A stretch of 42,990 nucleotides of DNA from Rhodobacteraceae bacterium CG17_big_fil_post_rev_8_21_14_2_50_65_11 (GCA_002783145.1 PFEX01000236.1:1-42990); one strand, 5' to 3'; counted from the stretch's first letter, positions 1 through 9,438 are shown. Notes: a model not told the origin generated them from the sequence alone. Numbers and translations: made by a program.

Positions 1-360
1 GCACGGATATCACAGGAGGGCGTTTGTTCGACAAAGACTTCGGCGTCTTCGCGGTCTTGTGACCGGCGCGTGATCGGGGCCGGCTTGGGCCGGACTCTGC
101 GTGGCGGATTTCGGGGTGCACGCTTGGCGATCCTGCCGCAGGGCCCGGTGGAGACAGGGCACCGGCGCTTTTTGCGCCCCGCGCCGGGTGCGACGGCGCG
201 CCCCGGCGCCATCGGTCGAGCCATCATTTTCCCTTCCCCTCGCCGGGCTATCCCCTTATACCGCTTGCGACCTCCCTTAAAATGAGGACACGCGAGGGCC
301 AGACCCCGCGAGCCGATTCCCGGCGCCGAGGGAGACGTGCTTTCGAAGGAGCCTGCGAGA

Positions 361-1112
361 TGAACAAACCGATCATGGCCAAAGCCACCGCCGTCTGGCT
401 GGTCGACAACACCACGCTCAGCTTCAAGCAGATCGGGGATTTCTGCGGCCTGCATGAACTGGAGGTGCAGGGCATCGCCGATGGCGACGTCGCTACCGGG
501 GTGAAAGGGTTCGATCCGATCACCAACAACCAGTTGACGCAGCAAGAAATCGAGGCAGGCGAAAAGGACCCGGGCCACAAGCTGAAGCTGAAATTCAACC
601 CTGCCGCCGCCGGTGAGGAAAAGCGCCGCGGTCCGCGTTACACGCCGCTGTCCAAGCGGCAGGACCGGCCCAATTCGATCCTCTGGCTGGTGAAGTTCCA
701 CCCGGAACTGACCGACAGCCAGATTTCCAAGCTGGTCGGCACCACCAAGCCGACGATCCAGTCTATCCGCGAGCGCACCCACTGGAATATTTCCAGCATG
801 CAGCCGATCGACCCGGTTGCGCTTGGCCTGTGCAAGCAGTCCGAACTTGACGCCGTCGTGCAGAAAGCCGCCATCAAGGCTGCCAGCGAAGGCGGTTCAA
901 TGACCGATGATGAACGCCGCAAGCTGGTCTCGACCGAGCAAAGCCTCGGCATGGACTCCGAATCGCGCATGCCGACCGCGATTTCGGGGCTGGAGACATT
1001 CTCGCTGTCCGAACCCGATGACGACGAGAAGGAGACCGACGTAAGAGACGCCGACAGCTTCTTCAACCTGCCGGACGACGACGATGAGGATGATGAGGAC
1101 GATCGCCGCTGA
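361..1112 (+). CDS. trcR: DUF1013-family cell cycle transcriptional regulator (TrcR-like), acidic C-terminal tail
   Basis: Internal ATG (MNKPIMAKATAVWLVDNTTLSFKQIGDFCGLHELEVQGIADGDVA...) matches the DUF1013/TrcR alphaproteobacterial family as I recall it; Asp/Glu-rich C-terminus (DDDDEDDEDD). Confidence 0.85.
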
Positions 1113-1140
1113 TTGCGCGCCGATGACATGCTGAAATGCC

Positions 1141-1171
1141 CCCGGTTGCGCGGAACGCGGTCGGGTTTTTT
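1141..1171 (+). terminator. Probable rho-independent terminator after trcR
   Basis: CCCGGTTGCGCGGAACGCGGTCGGG imperfect stem (with G-U pairs) followed by TTTTTT. Confidence 0.55.
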
Positions 1172-1253
1172 CGTAGCCGGGGCGCAAGGCTTTTGCGGCG
1201 CCGTGAAAATACGGTTAATCTTGGCTTGCCTTCGTGTCGCCCGGACGTGAGCC

Positions 1254-1835
1254 ATGCCTCGATTGATTGCCACATTCCTTCTTTTGCTGACCGTATCGCC
1301 GGCGCTGGCGAATGATCCTTACTGCGAACGGCCCTGGTTCATCCGAAACCTGATCTTCGACCGGGCGGGATACTGCTTTTCCTCGGCGCTCGGGCAATCG
1401 GTCTTCGACAATTCAGACTGCACCGGAACCGATGTCGCCCTCTCCGATCGCGATTCGCAGGCGGTCGCGCAGATCCGGGAGCTGGAGGCCTGGATGGGCT
1501 GCAAGATGGATACGGGCGTTCGGCGCCTTGAAACCTTGCCGGAATTGCAGGATCTGCGCCGTTTCGCCGTGCTTCCGGTGCCGATTGACGAAGGCAGTTA
1601 CGGGTGTATCGGCTATCTTGGCCCGGACCTTCCGCTTTACACGGCACCGGGGGCTATCACTGGCCCGGTCATGGGCACGATCCGCGTGGGCAGCAGTATC
1701 CTGTTCGAATATATGCCCGAGCGCGGTTGGGATTTCGTGACTGCCTACGCTGACGGCTGGAAAGGTCCGCCAAGTGCGTCGGGCTGGCTGGACATGCGGT
1801 TCGGCGAACCGGAGTGTCAGGACTATGCCGGTTGA
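1254..1835 (+). CDS. Secreted YARHG-like / DUF4453-type protein with C-terminal SH3-like region
   Basis: Signal peptide MPRLIATFLLLLTVSPALA; PWFIRNLIFDRAGYCF resembles the YARHG 'LRNeIFArhGyiF' motif; C-terminal segment resembles a bacterial SH3-like fold. Confidence 0.65.
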   Translation: MPRLIATFLLLLTVSPALANDPYCERPWFIRNLIFDRAGYCFSSALGQSVFDNSDCTGTDVALSDRDSQAVAQIRELEAWMGCKMDTGVRRLETLPELQDLRRFAVLPVPIDEGSYGCIGYLGPDLPLYTAPGAITGPVMGTIRVGSSILFEYMPERGWDFVTAYADGWKGPPSASGWLDMRFGEPECQDYAG

Positions 1836-1843
1836 TGCGCCGC

Positions 1844-2653
1844 TTAATGCGCCGCCGTTGCCACCCCGTCCAGTAGTGTGCGCCCGCCATCCACGGTGAT
1901 CACCTCGCCGGTCACGAACGCCGCGCCTTCCGAACACAGGAACTGCACCGCGCCGGTCACCTCGCGCGAGGCGGCGATGCGGCCCATCGGGGTGCAATGC
2001 TTGATTTCCTCGCGCAGGCCCCGGTTGTCCTTCAGCGTTTCCTTCAGGCTGTTCGACATGAGCGAGCCGAAGGCGACCCCGTTCACGCGGATCCGATACG
2101 GCGCAAGCGCAACGGCAAGGCTGCGCGTCGATTGGTCGAGGGCTGCGGAACTGATCGAATAGGCCAACAGATCGCGATGCGTCACGCGTGCCGCGATGGA
2201 GGACAGGTTCACGATTGCGCCGATGGGCCGATCCTCGCCGCCATCTTCCTTCGCCTGCGCAATCATCCGGTTGGCGACGGTCTGGCTGAGGCGCAGGGCG
2301 GTATACATGTTCTGTTCCATCAGCATCTCGACCGTCTTGTCGGACGGATCCAGCGGATCGGATTCCAGCACCTGCCGTGACGCATTGACAAGGATATCGA
2401 CCCGGTCGAACGCGTCGATCGTGGCCGACAACAGGTTGGCGATCGTCAGCTTTTCGCGCAGGTCGCCGGCAAAATACCGCGCTTGCCCCTTTTCATCCTC
2501 CGCTTGCCCGACCTCGTCGGCCAGCCGGGCCTCATCCCGGTCGGCCATCATCACGTTGGCTCCGCGTTCGATGAAGTGCCGTGCGATGGCCAGCCCGACG
2601 CCGTTCGCCGCGCCGGTGATGATGGCGGTCTTGCCCTGAATGCTTAGCGACAT
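1844..2653 (-). CDS. SDR family oxidoreductase
   Basis: TGxxxGxG-type motif (ITGAANGVGLAIA), NLSS and YSISSAALDQ active-site-like motif. Confidence 0.9.
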   Translation of the reverse strand: MSLSIQGKTAIITGAANGVGLAIARHFIERGANVMMADRDEARLADEVGQAEDEKGQARYFAGDLREKLTIANLLSATIDAFDRVDILVNASRQVLESDPLDPSDKTVEMLMEQNMYTALRLSQTVANRMIAQAKEDGGEDRPIGAIVNLSSIAARVTHRDLLAYSISSAALDQSTRSLAVALAPYRIRVNGVAFGSLMSNSLKETLKDNRGLREEIKHCTPMGRIAASREVTGAVQFLCSEGAAFVTGEVITVDGGRTLLDGVATAAH

Positions 2654-2685
2654 GGCTCGTCCTCTCGCTCTCGCTCTCGCGCCGA

Positions 2686-3693
2686 TCAGCCGCGCGGTGC
2701 GCCCTTGGGCTTGCCCGCGTGATAGAGTTTGTACCCCGCGATCTCGGCCAGCAGGGTGCCGGTCCCGAAATGCGCCTTCAGCGTCGTTTCATAGGGCAAA
2801 TGCCGGTTGGCGACCATGAAGAACTGGCCCGAGCGTTTCAGCATCCGCGCCGCAGACACGATGAAGCCCTGCCCGAGCGTCGGATCCGCCGCGCGGCCGG
2901 TGTGAAAGGGCGGGTTGGCGATGATCGTGTCATAGGGCGCGTCGGGGGTGAACCGTTCAGCATCGGCCCAGTGGAAGGCGGCGCGCGGGTCGGTCACGTT
3001 GGCCCGCGCCGCTTCAAGCGCGGCCCAGTCGGCCTCCACCAGGTCGAGCGCGGTGATATCCGCGTGTTCTGCCAGCAGAACGGCTGACATGTAGCCCCAC
3101 CCGGCCCCCAGATCGGCCACCCGACCGGTCAGTTGCGGCACCAGAGCAACCAGAAGCTCCGACCCCTGATCGGCACCATTGGGCGAAAACATGCCCGGCG
3201 CGGTGGCAAATCCATCGGCGTTCGGTTCGGGCGTGGCGCGCCAGCCCATCACCGCTTCCGGCAGGGCGTCGGGCCGGGTCAGCCAGAAAAGCTTGCCATG
3301 CGATTTTGACAGGACACCATCGACGGGCAGGTGTGTTCTTACCGCCTTGAGAATCGATTCGATCCCCTCATCCTTTTGCCCGTCCACGGCGACAATGCCA
3401 CCGGGCGGCACATGGACAAGCGCCTCTGCCACCAGCGACAAGCTTTCGGTCTTGCTTTTGACGATCTGCACGATGGCGGCGGTATAGTCGCCCTCCGGGG
3501 CCACTTCGACGGCCAGGCCGCGCGCCGCCAGCCGGTCATGCGCGGGGGCAAAGCCCTGAACCGCCACCAGCCTGTCGGGCCCGAGCGCGGAAAAATCGGC
3601 CTCCGCCTGCGCCCGCGGCACCAGCACGCGGCCATCCTGCGGCCACGTCATTTCGCCGTTTTCCAGCGCGAGGGTCCAACGATTCTGGGTCAT
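2686..3693 (-). CDS. Class I SAM-dependent methyltransferase, RsmC-like (16S rRNA G1207)
   Basis: VADLGAGWGYMSAVLL and IIANPPFHTGRAAD (NPPFH motif of RsmC/RlmG-type enzymes). Confidence 0.85.
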   Translation of the reverse strand: MTQNRWTLALENGEMTWPQDGRVLVPRAQAEADFSALGPDRLVAVQGFAPAHDRLAARGLAVEVAPEGDYTAAIVQIVKSKTESLSLVAEALVHVPPGGIVAVDGQKDEGIESILKAVRTHLPVDGVLSKSHGKLFWLTRPDALPEAVMGWRATPEPNADGFATAPGMFSPNGADQGSELLVALVPQLTGRVADLGAGWGYMSAVLLAEHADITALDLVEADWAALEAARANVTDPRAAFHWADAERFTPDAPYDTIIANPPFHTGRAADPTLGQGFIVSAARMLKRSGQFFMVANRHLPYETTLKAHFGTGTLLAEIAGYKLYHAGKPKGAPRG

Positions 3694-3717
3694 GCGGGGG
3701 GGAGGGGGCAGCCGGCC

Positions 3718-4065
3718 CTATTCCTCTTTCTCCATCGTGCATTGCAGCGGGTGCTGGTTGCGTCGGGCAAAATCCATCACCTGCGCCACCTTGGTTTCCG
3801 CGATCTCGAAGGAAAACACCCCGACAACGGCCAACCCCTTCTTGTGCACTGTCAGCATGATCTCCACCGCATGGCTGTGGCCGATGCCGAAGAAGCGTTC
3901 CAGAACGTGCACGACGAATTCCATCGGGGTGTAATCGTCGTTGAGCAGCAGAACCTTGTACATCGGCGGCCGCTGTGTCTTGGGCTTGGTCTTGGTCAGC
4001 AGGTCGCTTCGAGAGCCGGGATCGCCCTCGTCCGTCATGAATATCGCGTATTGCTGTGCCATCAC
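3718..4065 (-). CDS. clpS: ATP-dependent Clp protease adaptor ClpS (start may be the downstream ATG at about 4038)
   Basis: [61 protein letters not shown] is diagnostic of ClpS. Confidence 0.95.
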   Translation of the reverse strand: MMAQQYAIFMTDEGDPGSRSDLLTKTKPKTQRPPMYKVLLLNDDYTPMEFVVHVLERFFGIGHSHAVEIMLTVHKKGLAVVGVFSFEIAETKVAQVMDFARRNQHPLQCTMEKEE

Positions 4066-4169
4066 ATCTTTCGAGGGGTCGAAGGGGGTCGCTTACGACC
4101 AATATATAACCCGCACCCATTGTCAGAAAAGGGGAAGGATGTCACGACCTGCCCTATCGAAAGAACAGG

Positions 4170-4874
4170 GTGGCGATGAATTTGCAGACAATTGGCTTCG
4201 ATGCAGACGACACGCTGTGGCAGAACGAGCAGTTCTTCCGCCTGACGCAGGATCGCTTCGCCGACCTTCTGGCCGATTACGCCGTGAGGGATCACCTCAT
4301 GGATCGCCTTCTCGCGGCGGAGCGGCGCAACATCGGGCACTACGGGTTCGGCATCAAGGGCTTCGTGCTGTCGATGATCGAAACCGCCATCGAAGTCACG
4401 GACCGGACGGTGCCCGCCCCCGTCATCGCCGAGATTCTCGCCGCCGGACAGGACATGCTGAGCCATCCCATTCACCTCCTGCCACACGCGCAAGAGGCGC
4501 TGGAAGCTCTCGCTGAACGGCATCGCCTTGTGCTGATCACCAAGGGCGATCTGCTGGATCAGGACCGCAAGCTGGCGCAGTCGGGGCTTGGCGACCTGTT
4601 CGATGCGGTCGAGATCGTGTCGCAAAAGACATCGGCGGTCTATGCGCGCGCCTTTGCTTCGCATGGGGATGGGCCGGGGCGGGCGATGATGGTCGGCAAT
4701 TCGCTGAAATCTGATGTGATCCCGGCAATCGAAGCGGGGGCGACGGGCGTTTACGTTCCGCATCACCTGACATGGGAGCTCGAACACGCGCCCCTACCGG
4801 TGGCCAATCCCCGCTTTCACGAAATCCCGGATCTGTCGTATCTGCCCGCGCTCGTGGCGCAGATTTCTTCCTGA
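4170..4874 (+). CDS. HAD family hydrolase
   Basis: GFDADDTLW (DxDxT), LVLITKGD, MVGNSLKSDVIPA motifs. Confidence 0.9.
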   Translation: MAMNLQTIGFDADDTLWQNEQFFRLTQDRFADLLADYAVRDHLMDRLLAAERRNIGHYGFGIKGFVLSMIETAIEVTDRTVPAPVIAEILAAGQDMLSHPIHLLPHAQEALEALAERHRLVLITKGDLLDQDRKLAQSGLGDLFDAVEIVSQKTSAVYARAFASHGDGPGRAMMVGNSLKSDVIPAIEAGATGVYVPHHLTWELEHAPLPVANPRFHEIPDLSYLPALVAQISS

Positions 4875-4942
4875 CGGGATATGGGGACGGGGATCTGTCG
4901 CCTTCACGGCGCGCGATAGAGCGCGCTGCGTGAAGACGGGGT

Positions 4943-5036
4943 GAGAGGTTGGACATCGACCCAAGCGGGGCTCGTTGTGGCTGCTACCTTCCGGTCCTGA
5001 CCAGGTTGGCGAGGCGCCTGCCCGCGCCAACCCCTC
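4943..5036 (-). ncRNA. ffs: Signal recognition particle RNA (4.5S, small bacterial SRP)
   Basis: Minus strand contains CTGGTCAGGACCGGAAGGTAGCAGCC (conserved SRP domain IV core); ends pair GAGGGGTTGG / CCAACCTCTC, giving a ~94-nt rod-like RNA. Confidence 0.92.
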
Positions 5037-5084
5037 AGCGCCGACATAAGGGATGCGTCGGGCGTCCGCAAGGGGTCGATCGGG

Positions 5085-6911
5085 TCACAGGGGCAGCGCG
5101 CAGCGCAGGAATCCGGCGTCGGTCCGGTCGAGCGGGGTCAGGCCAAGCACCTCCATCCTGGCCTTGTGCCGCAGGGCGCCGGGGCCGGTCTCATAGATCA
5201 CGGATGTGCCGGGAACGGGCACGAACCGCCATGTGTCATCGGTTTGTGGGGTCAGAGGCGAGGCTTGGGTGATATGGCGTGTCAGCACGTCGCGCACCGT
5301 GTCGGGGCTGGCGAGCACCGTTTCACTGCGCGCGGCTGCCGCGAAATGTCCGCCGCCCGCGGCGCGGTAGCTGTTCGTCACCACCAGAAATTCGTCGCCG
5401 TCATCCAGCGGGCGGCCCATGTGACACAGGTCTCGAATGCGGCCTTCGCCCGGAAAGGTCTGTGCGCCATCTGCGCTGTAGCGGGCCGGGGCAGTCACGT
5501 CGATACGGTAGGTCAGCCCGTGGATCACGTCGAAATTATAGCCCGAGAAATCCGGGTCGAGCAGGCTTTGTCCGTCCCGCCCCGGCTCGATCCGGTGAAA
5601 GGCGCTGGCCGCCCGGTCGAGCCAGTCGCGCAGATCGGCACCGGTGACGCGCAGCACGTGCAGGCCGTTGGGAAACCCATAAAGATCTGCGACATGGCGG
5701 ATCGACAACGGGCCTGCGGGAATGTCGGTGTAATAGCCCGGCCCGGCGCGCCCTCCCGCCTTGAACGGAGCAACAGCGGATAGCAGCGGCAGATGCGCAA
5801 GCGGGTGCCCGTCGAGTTGATGACGCGCAGCCGCCGCCGAGGCTTGCGCGATCAGGGTCAGGGCCGGGCCGTCGCCGGCCAGCGAAAAATAGGTTTCCAG
5901 CGGCACGTCCGTTGCGCCGAGCGGGCGGCGCACATGGGCCAGCGTGGCGGCGTGGCTGTCGGCGGACAGGTCTTGCAGCACGGGGTCCGGCGGGGCCTGG
6001 TCGCCCCGGTGCAGCCGTACCTCGGAGGTCGCAACCCGCCATCGGCCATCGTGGATCAGGTCGAACCGAATCTGTCCCAGATGCGACCCGAAGAAACCGG
6101 GCTGCACCACCGGCACGCCGTGGACCCGACCGGGTTGGTCGGGCGCCGGCAGGGTCTTGTGGGAGTGGCCGGCGATGATGGCATCGACCGCGCCGCTTGC
6201 GGCAAGCGGCAGAACCGCATTCTCCAGATCTGGGGTATCGACCTCGGCACCGACACCGGAATGGCACAGCGCGATCACCAGATCGGCGCCCCGGTCGTGC
6301 AACTCGGCGGCCTCGGCCCGCGCGCTGGCCACGATCGGGTGGGTTTGGACATGGCCGGTCAACAGGCGCGCGTCCCATTGCGTGATCTGCGGCGGCACGA
6401 CACCCAGAATCCCGATGCGAAGCGTCTGCGGCGTGCCATCCTCGGCGGTGAACACACGCGTCAGCACGCAGGAGCGGGGCAGCAGGCTTTCGCCATCTGC
6501 GCGGTCGAGATTGGCGAGCACGACCGGGAACGCCGCGTCGGCCAGCATCTCTTGCAGGAAGTCCAAACCGTAGTTGAAATCGTGATTGCCCAGCGTTGCG
6601 GCGTCATAGCCAAGCGCGTTCATTGCCGCGATCATCGGATGCGGCCTGCCAAGCCCGCCTTCGGCCGCGAGATCGCCCAGCGGCGACCCTTGCAGCGTAT
6701 CGCCGTTATCCAGAAGCAGGCAATTTCCCGCTTCGGCCCGCAGCTTGCGCACAACGCTGGCGACGCGGGCAAGGCCGGGATCGCCGCCCTCGGCATCGAG
6801 GTAATAGTTGTAAGACCGCAAATTCGCGTGCAGGTCCGTCGTTGCCAAAACCACGAAGGTCAGGCGCTGCCCATTCGCAAAGGCAGCGGGGTCTGCTGTT
6901 TTCGTCCCCAT
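5085..6911 (-). CDS. Bifunctional 2',3'-cyclic-nucleotide 2'-phosphodiesterase/3'-nucleotidase (5'-nucleotidase family, CpdB-like)
   Basis: TTDLHANLRSYNYY, DNGDTLQGSPLGD, LGNHDFNYGLDF, AGHSHK, and C-terminal VTNSYRAAGGGHF motifs. Confidence 0.9.
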   Translation of the reverse strand: MGTKTADPAAFANGQRLTFVVLATTDLHANLRSYNYYLDAEGGDPGLARVASVVRKLRAEAGNCLLLDNGDTLQGSPLGDLAAEGGLGRPHPMIAAMNALGYDAATLGNHDFNYGLDFLQEMLADAAFPVVLANLDRADGESLLPRSCVLTRVFTAEDGTPQTLRIGILGVVPPQITQWDARLLTGHVQTHPIVASARAEAAELHDRGADLVIALCHSGVGAEVDTPDLENAVLPLAASGAVDAIIAGHSHKTLPAPDQPGRVHGVPVVQPGFFGSHLGQIRFDLIHDGRWRVATSEVRLHRGDQAPPDPVLQDLSADSHAATLAHVRRPLGATDVPLETYFSLAGDGPALTLIAQASAAAARHQLDGHPLAHLPLLSAVAPFKAGGRAGPGYYTDIPAGPLSIRHVADLYGFPNGLHVLRVTGADLRDWLDRAASAFHRIEPGRDGQSLLDPDFSGYNFDVIHGLTYRIDVTAPARYSADGAQTFPGEGRIRDLCHMGRPLDDGDEFLVVTNSYRAAGGGHFAAAARSETVLASPDTVRDVLTRHITQASPLTPQTDDTWRFVPVPGTSVIYETGPGALRHKARMEVLGLTPLDRTDAGFLRCALPL

Positions 6912-7086
6912 GGTTTTCTTTGCTTTTCCCTTGTCCCGGAACCAGTTAGATCATTCGGACAGTGAAAACACCAGTGGCGGGCGATCACAGTTTCGGCGTG
7001 AAATGCAGATTCGCGATTGTGCGACATTCCTGCCATAGATTTGTTAAACAAGGTTAATTCCTTGGTGCCGGAAAGGCGGGGCGACC

Positions 7087-8058
7087 ATGAAGCTGGCGGA
7101 AACAGTGACATTCGGGGGCTCGGGCCTCGACCGGGCGGCGTGGATGCGGGGCGATGGTCCGGCACTTGCTGCCGCGCTTGCGGATGGCCGCGGCGCAGTG
7201 TTGCCGATCTGGCGCGGCAAGCCGTTGATGGAGGCGGACGGAGCGGGCCAAAGGCTCGTCTGGCTGGCGGGCGATCACCCGATGCTGGCGGATGCGCCAA
7301 ACGAGCGTTTGTTCCTTGGCGATGACGATGGCATGCTGCGCTTTGCCGCCGACCTGTCACGCTGGAATCCGGAGATCGCGGCGTTCGCCCCGCTGGACAG
7401 TTTCACCGATGACACCCTTCAGGTGCACCCGGCTGCTGCTGATGGGCAGGCGTTTGGCGAATTGCGGCTGGCGATGGCGATGCTAAGCGCGCGCGACGCG
7501 GAATTGGCGGCAACGGCCAAGGCGATGCTGGGCTGGCACCGGTCGCATCGGTATTGTGCGCGCTGCGGCACCGAAAGCCGGAGGGTGCAGGCGGGCTGGC
7601 AACGCATCTGTCCCGATTGCGGCGCGTATCACTTCCCGCGCACCGACCCTGTCGTCATCATGCTGATCACCGGTGGCAACGACGCGCTGCTTGGCCGCTC
7701 GCCGGGTTGGCCCAAAGGCATGTATTCGCTGCTTGCCGGCTTCGTGGAGCCGGGCGAAACGATGGAAGCCGCCGTGCGCCGCGAGGTGATGGAGGAAACC
7801 TCCGTAGCGGTGGGGCGCGTCGGCTACCTTGCCAGTCAGCCATGGCCCTATCCCTCGTCGCTGATGCTCGGCTGCCAGGGAGAGGCGCAAAGCCGGAAGA
7901 TCACGCGCGACCCGGTGGAGCTGGAGGATGCGCTGTGGATCAGCCGCGAGGACCTGGCCGAGGCGCTTGCAGGGCGGCACGCGACGCTTCTGCCCGCCCG
8001 CAAGGGGTCGATTGCACGGTTTCTGATTGAAAACTGGCTTGCGGACAGGCTCGACTGA
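7087..8058 (+). CDS. nudC: NADH pyrophosphatase NudC (Nudix hydrolase)
   Basis: Zn ribbon CARCGTES...CPDCGAYHFPRTDPVVI and Nudix box GFVEPGETMEAAVRREVMEET followed by SQPWPYPSSLMLG. Confidence 0.95.
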   Translation: MKLAETVTFGGSGLDRAAWMRGDGPALAAALADGRGAVLPIWRGKPLMEADGAGQRLVWLAGDHPMLADAPNERLFLGDDDGMLRFAADLSRWNPEIAAFAPLDSFTDDTLQVHPAAADGQAFGELRLAMAMLSARDAELAATAKAMLGWHRSHRYCARCGTESRRVQAGWQRICPDCGAYHFPRTDPVVIMLITGGNDALLGRSPGWPKGMYSLLAGFVEPGETMEAAVRREVMEETSVAVGRVGYLASQPWPYPSSLMLGCQGEAQSRKITRDPVELEDALWISREDLAEALAGRHATLLPARKGSIARFLIENWLADRLD

Positions 8059-8106
8059 CGGGCAAGGTCTCGCTCGGGCGGGCGCAACAGGAAAGGGCAG
8101 ACCAGC

Positions 8107-8583
8107 ATGATCTTCGAGACACGGGAAGAGGTGGACGTTCCGCGCGACTTTGCCTTCTGGCGATTTGCCGATTTCACCCGCTATGAACAGGCGGCGCGCG
8201 GCTACGGCGCCGAGATTCGCCGCGTCAACGGCTTTACCGAGATGACCGAAGGCGTGTCGTGGCGCGGCTCCGTCGTCGTGCGCGGCAAGACGCGCGGTGT
8301 CGAGGCGACAGTGACCGTCCTGAACCCGCCCGAACGCGCGCAGATGCAAACTGTCGTCGGCGGGATGCGCGTCGATGTGGACCTGACCTTCGAGGAATTG
8401 GCGCCGGAAAAGACGCTGGTGCGTGCCTCGGCGCAACTCAAGGCGACAACGCTTGGGGCGAGACTGATCCTTCAGACGGTGAAACTGGCGCGCAAGAAGG
8501 TTCAGGGGAAGATCGACTCGCGCATTGTCGCCCTCGGCAATCAGTTTGAAAACGACTACCGTCGGCAGCAGAGGCGCGGCTGA
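8107..8583 (+). CDS. SRPBCC (START-like) family protein
   Basis: N-terminal MIFETREEVDVPRDFAFWRFADF typical of SRPBCC polyketide-cyclase-like proteins. Confidence 0.7.
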   Translation: MIFETREEVDVPRDFAFWRFADFTRYEQAARGYGAEIRRVNGFTEMTEGVSWRGSVVVRGKTRGVEATVTVLNPPERAQMQTVVGGMRVDVDLTFEELAPEKTLVRASAQLKATTLGARLILQTVKLARKKVQGKIDSRIVALGNQFENDYRRQQRRG

Positions 8584-8586
8584 TGG

Positions 8587-9438
8587 TCAGTCGCGCATCG
8601 GGTCTGCCGGATAGGAGCCGAGAATGTGGATATGCGAGGTAAAGTAGTTTAGCTCGTCCATCGCCAATCGCACGTTGTGGTCGTTCGGGTGGCCCTCGAT
8701 ATCGGCATAGAACTGGGTGGCGGTGAAACTGCCGCCGACCATGTAGCTTTCCAGCTTGGTCATGTTAACGCCGTTGGTGGCAAAGCCGCCCATCGCCTTG
8801 TAAAGCGCGGCAGGGATGTTGCGCACCTGAAAGACGAAACTGGTCATCATGTGATCGGCGCGGCGGGTCATGTCGGGGGTGCGCGACATGATCAGGAAGC
8901 GCGTGGTGTTGTTATCGTGATCCTCGATATGGCGCGCCAGCAGGTCGAGCCCGTAGATCTCGCCCGCCAGTTCCGAGGCCAGCGCCGCCTTCGTCCTGTC
9001 GCCCCTTGCCGCCACGTCGCGCGCGGCGCGGGCGTTGTCGGGGCTGACCCGGCCGCGAATGTCATGTTTGCGCAGGAACGACCCGCATTGCGGCAGCAGC
9101 ACAAGATGGCTGAACGCCTCATCGACATCGGCCAGCGTCGCGCCGGGAACGCCGAGCAGGTTGATATGGACCCGCACGAACGCCTCATCGACGATATGTA
9201 GCCCGCTGTCGGGCAGAAGCCGGTGAATATCGGCCACCCGGCCATAGGTGGAGTTTTCCACCGGCAGCATTGCCTGGTCCGCCGCGCCGCTGCGCACCGC
9301 CTCGATCACGTCCTCGAAATTGGCGCAAGCCAGCGCCTCCAGGTGCGGGCGCGCCTCACGACAGGCCTGGTGCGAATAGGCGCCGGGTTCCCCCTGGAAT
9401 GCGATACGCGCGGTCATTTGATCGACTTTCTTCGACAA
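8587..9438 (-). CDS. pheA: Prephenate dehydratase (start possibly the internal ATG of MTARIAFQGEPGAYS)
   Basis: IAFQGEPGAYSHQA, PVENSTYGRV, NNTTRFLIMSR, and C-terminal ACT domain (NIPAALYKAMGGFATNGVNMTKLESYM). Confidence 0.93.
   Translation of the reverse strand: MSKKVDQMTARIAFQGEPGAYSHQACREARPHLEALACANFEDVIEAVRSGAADQAMLPVENSTYGRVADIHRLLPDSGLHIVDEAFVRVHINLLGVPGATLADVDEAFSHLVLLPQCGSFLRKHDIRGRVSPDNARAARDVAARGDRTKAALASELAGEIYGLDLLARHIEDHDNNTTRFLIMSRTPDMTRRADHMMTSFVFQVRNIPAALYKAMGGFATNGVNMTKLESYMVGGSFTATQFYADIEGHPNDHNVRLAMDELNYFTSHIHILGSYPADPMRD

Noticed and set aside
3-62. Open frame from the left edge ending ...TDITGGRLFDKDFGVFAVL*
   Set aside because: Could be the C-terminus of an upstream gene, but only 19 codons are visible and nothing diagnostic is recognisable.
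70-285. 71-aa ORF before trcR
   Set aside because: Arg/Pro/Ala-rich translation of non-coding GC-rich DNA; no SD or family resemblance.
1072-1107. GAY-rich (GAC/GAT) repeat at the end of trcR
   Set aside because: Encodes the acidic Asp/Glu tail common in this family; not an independent DNA repeat.
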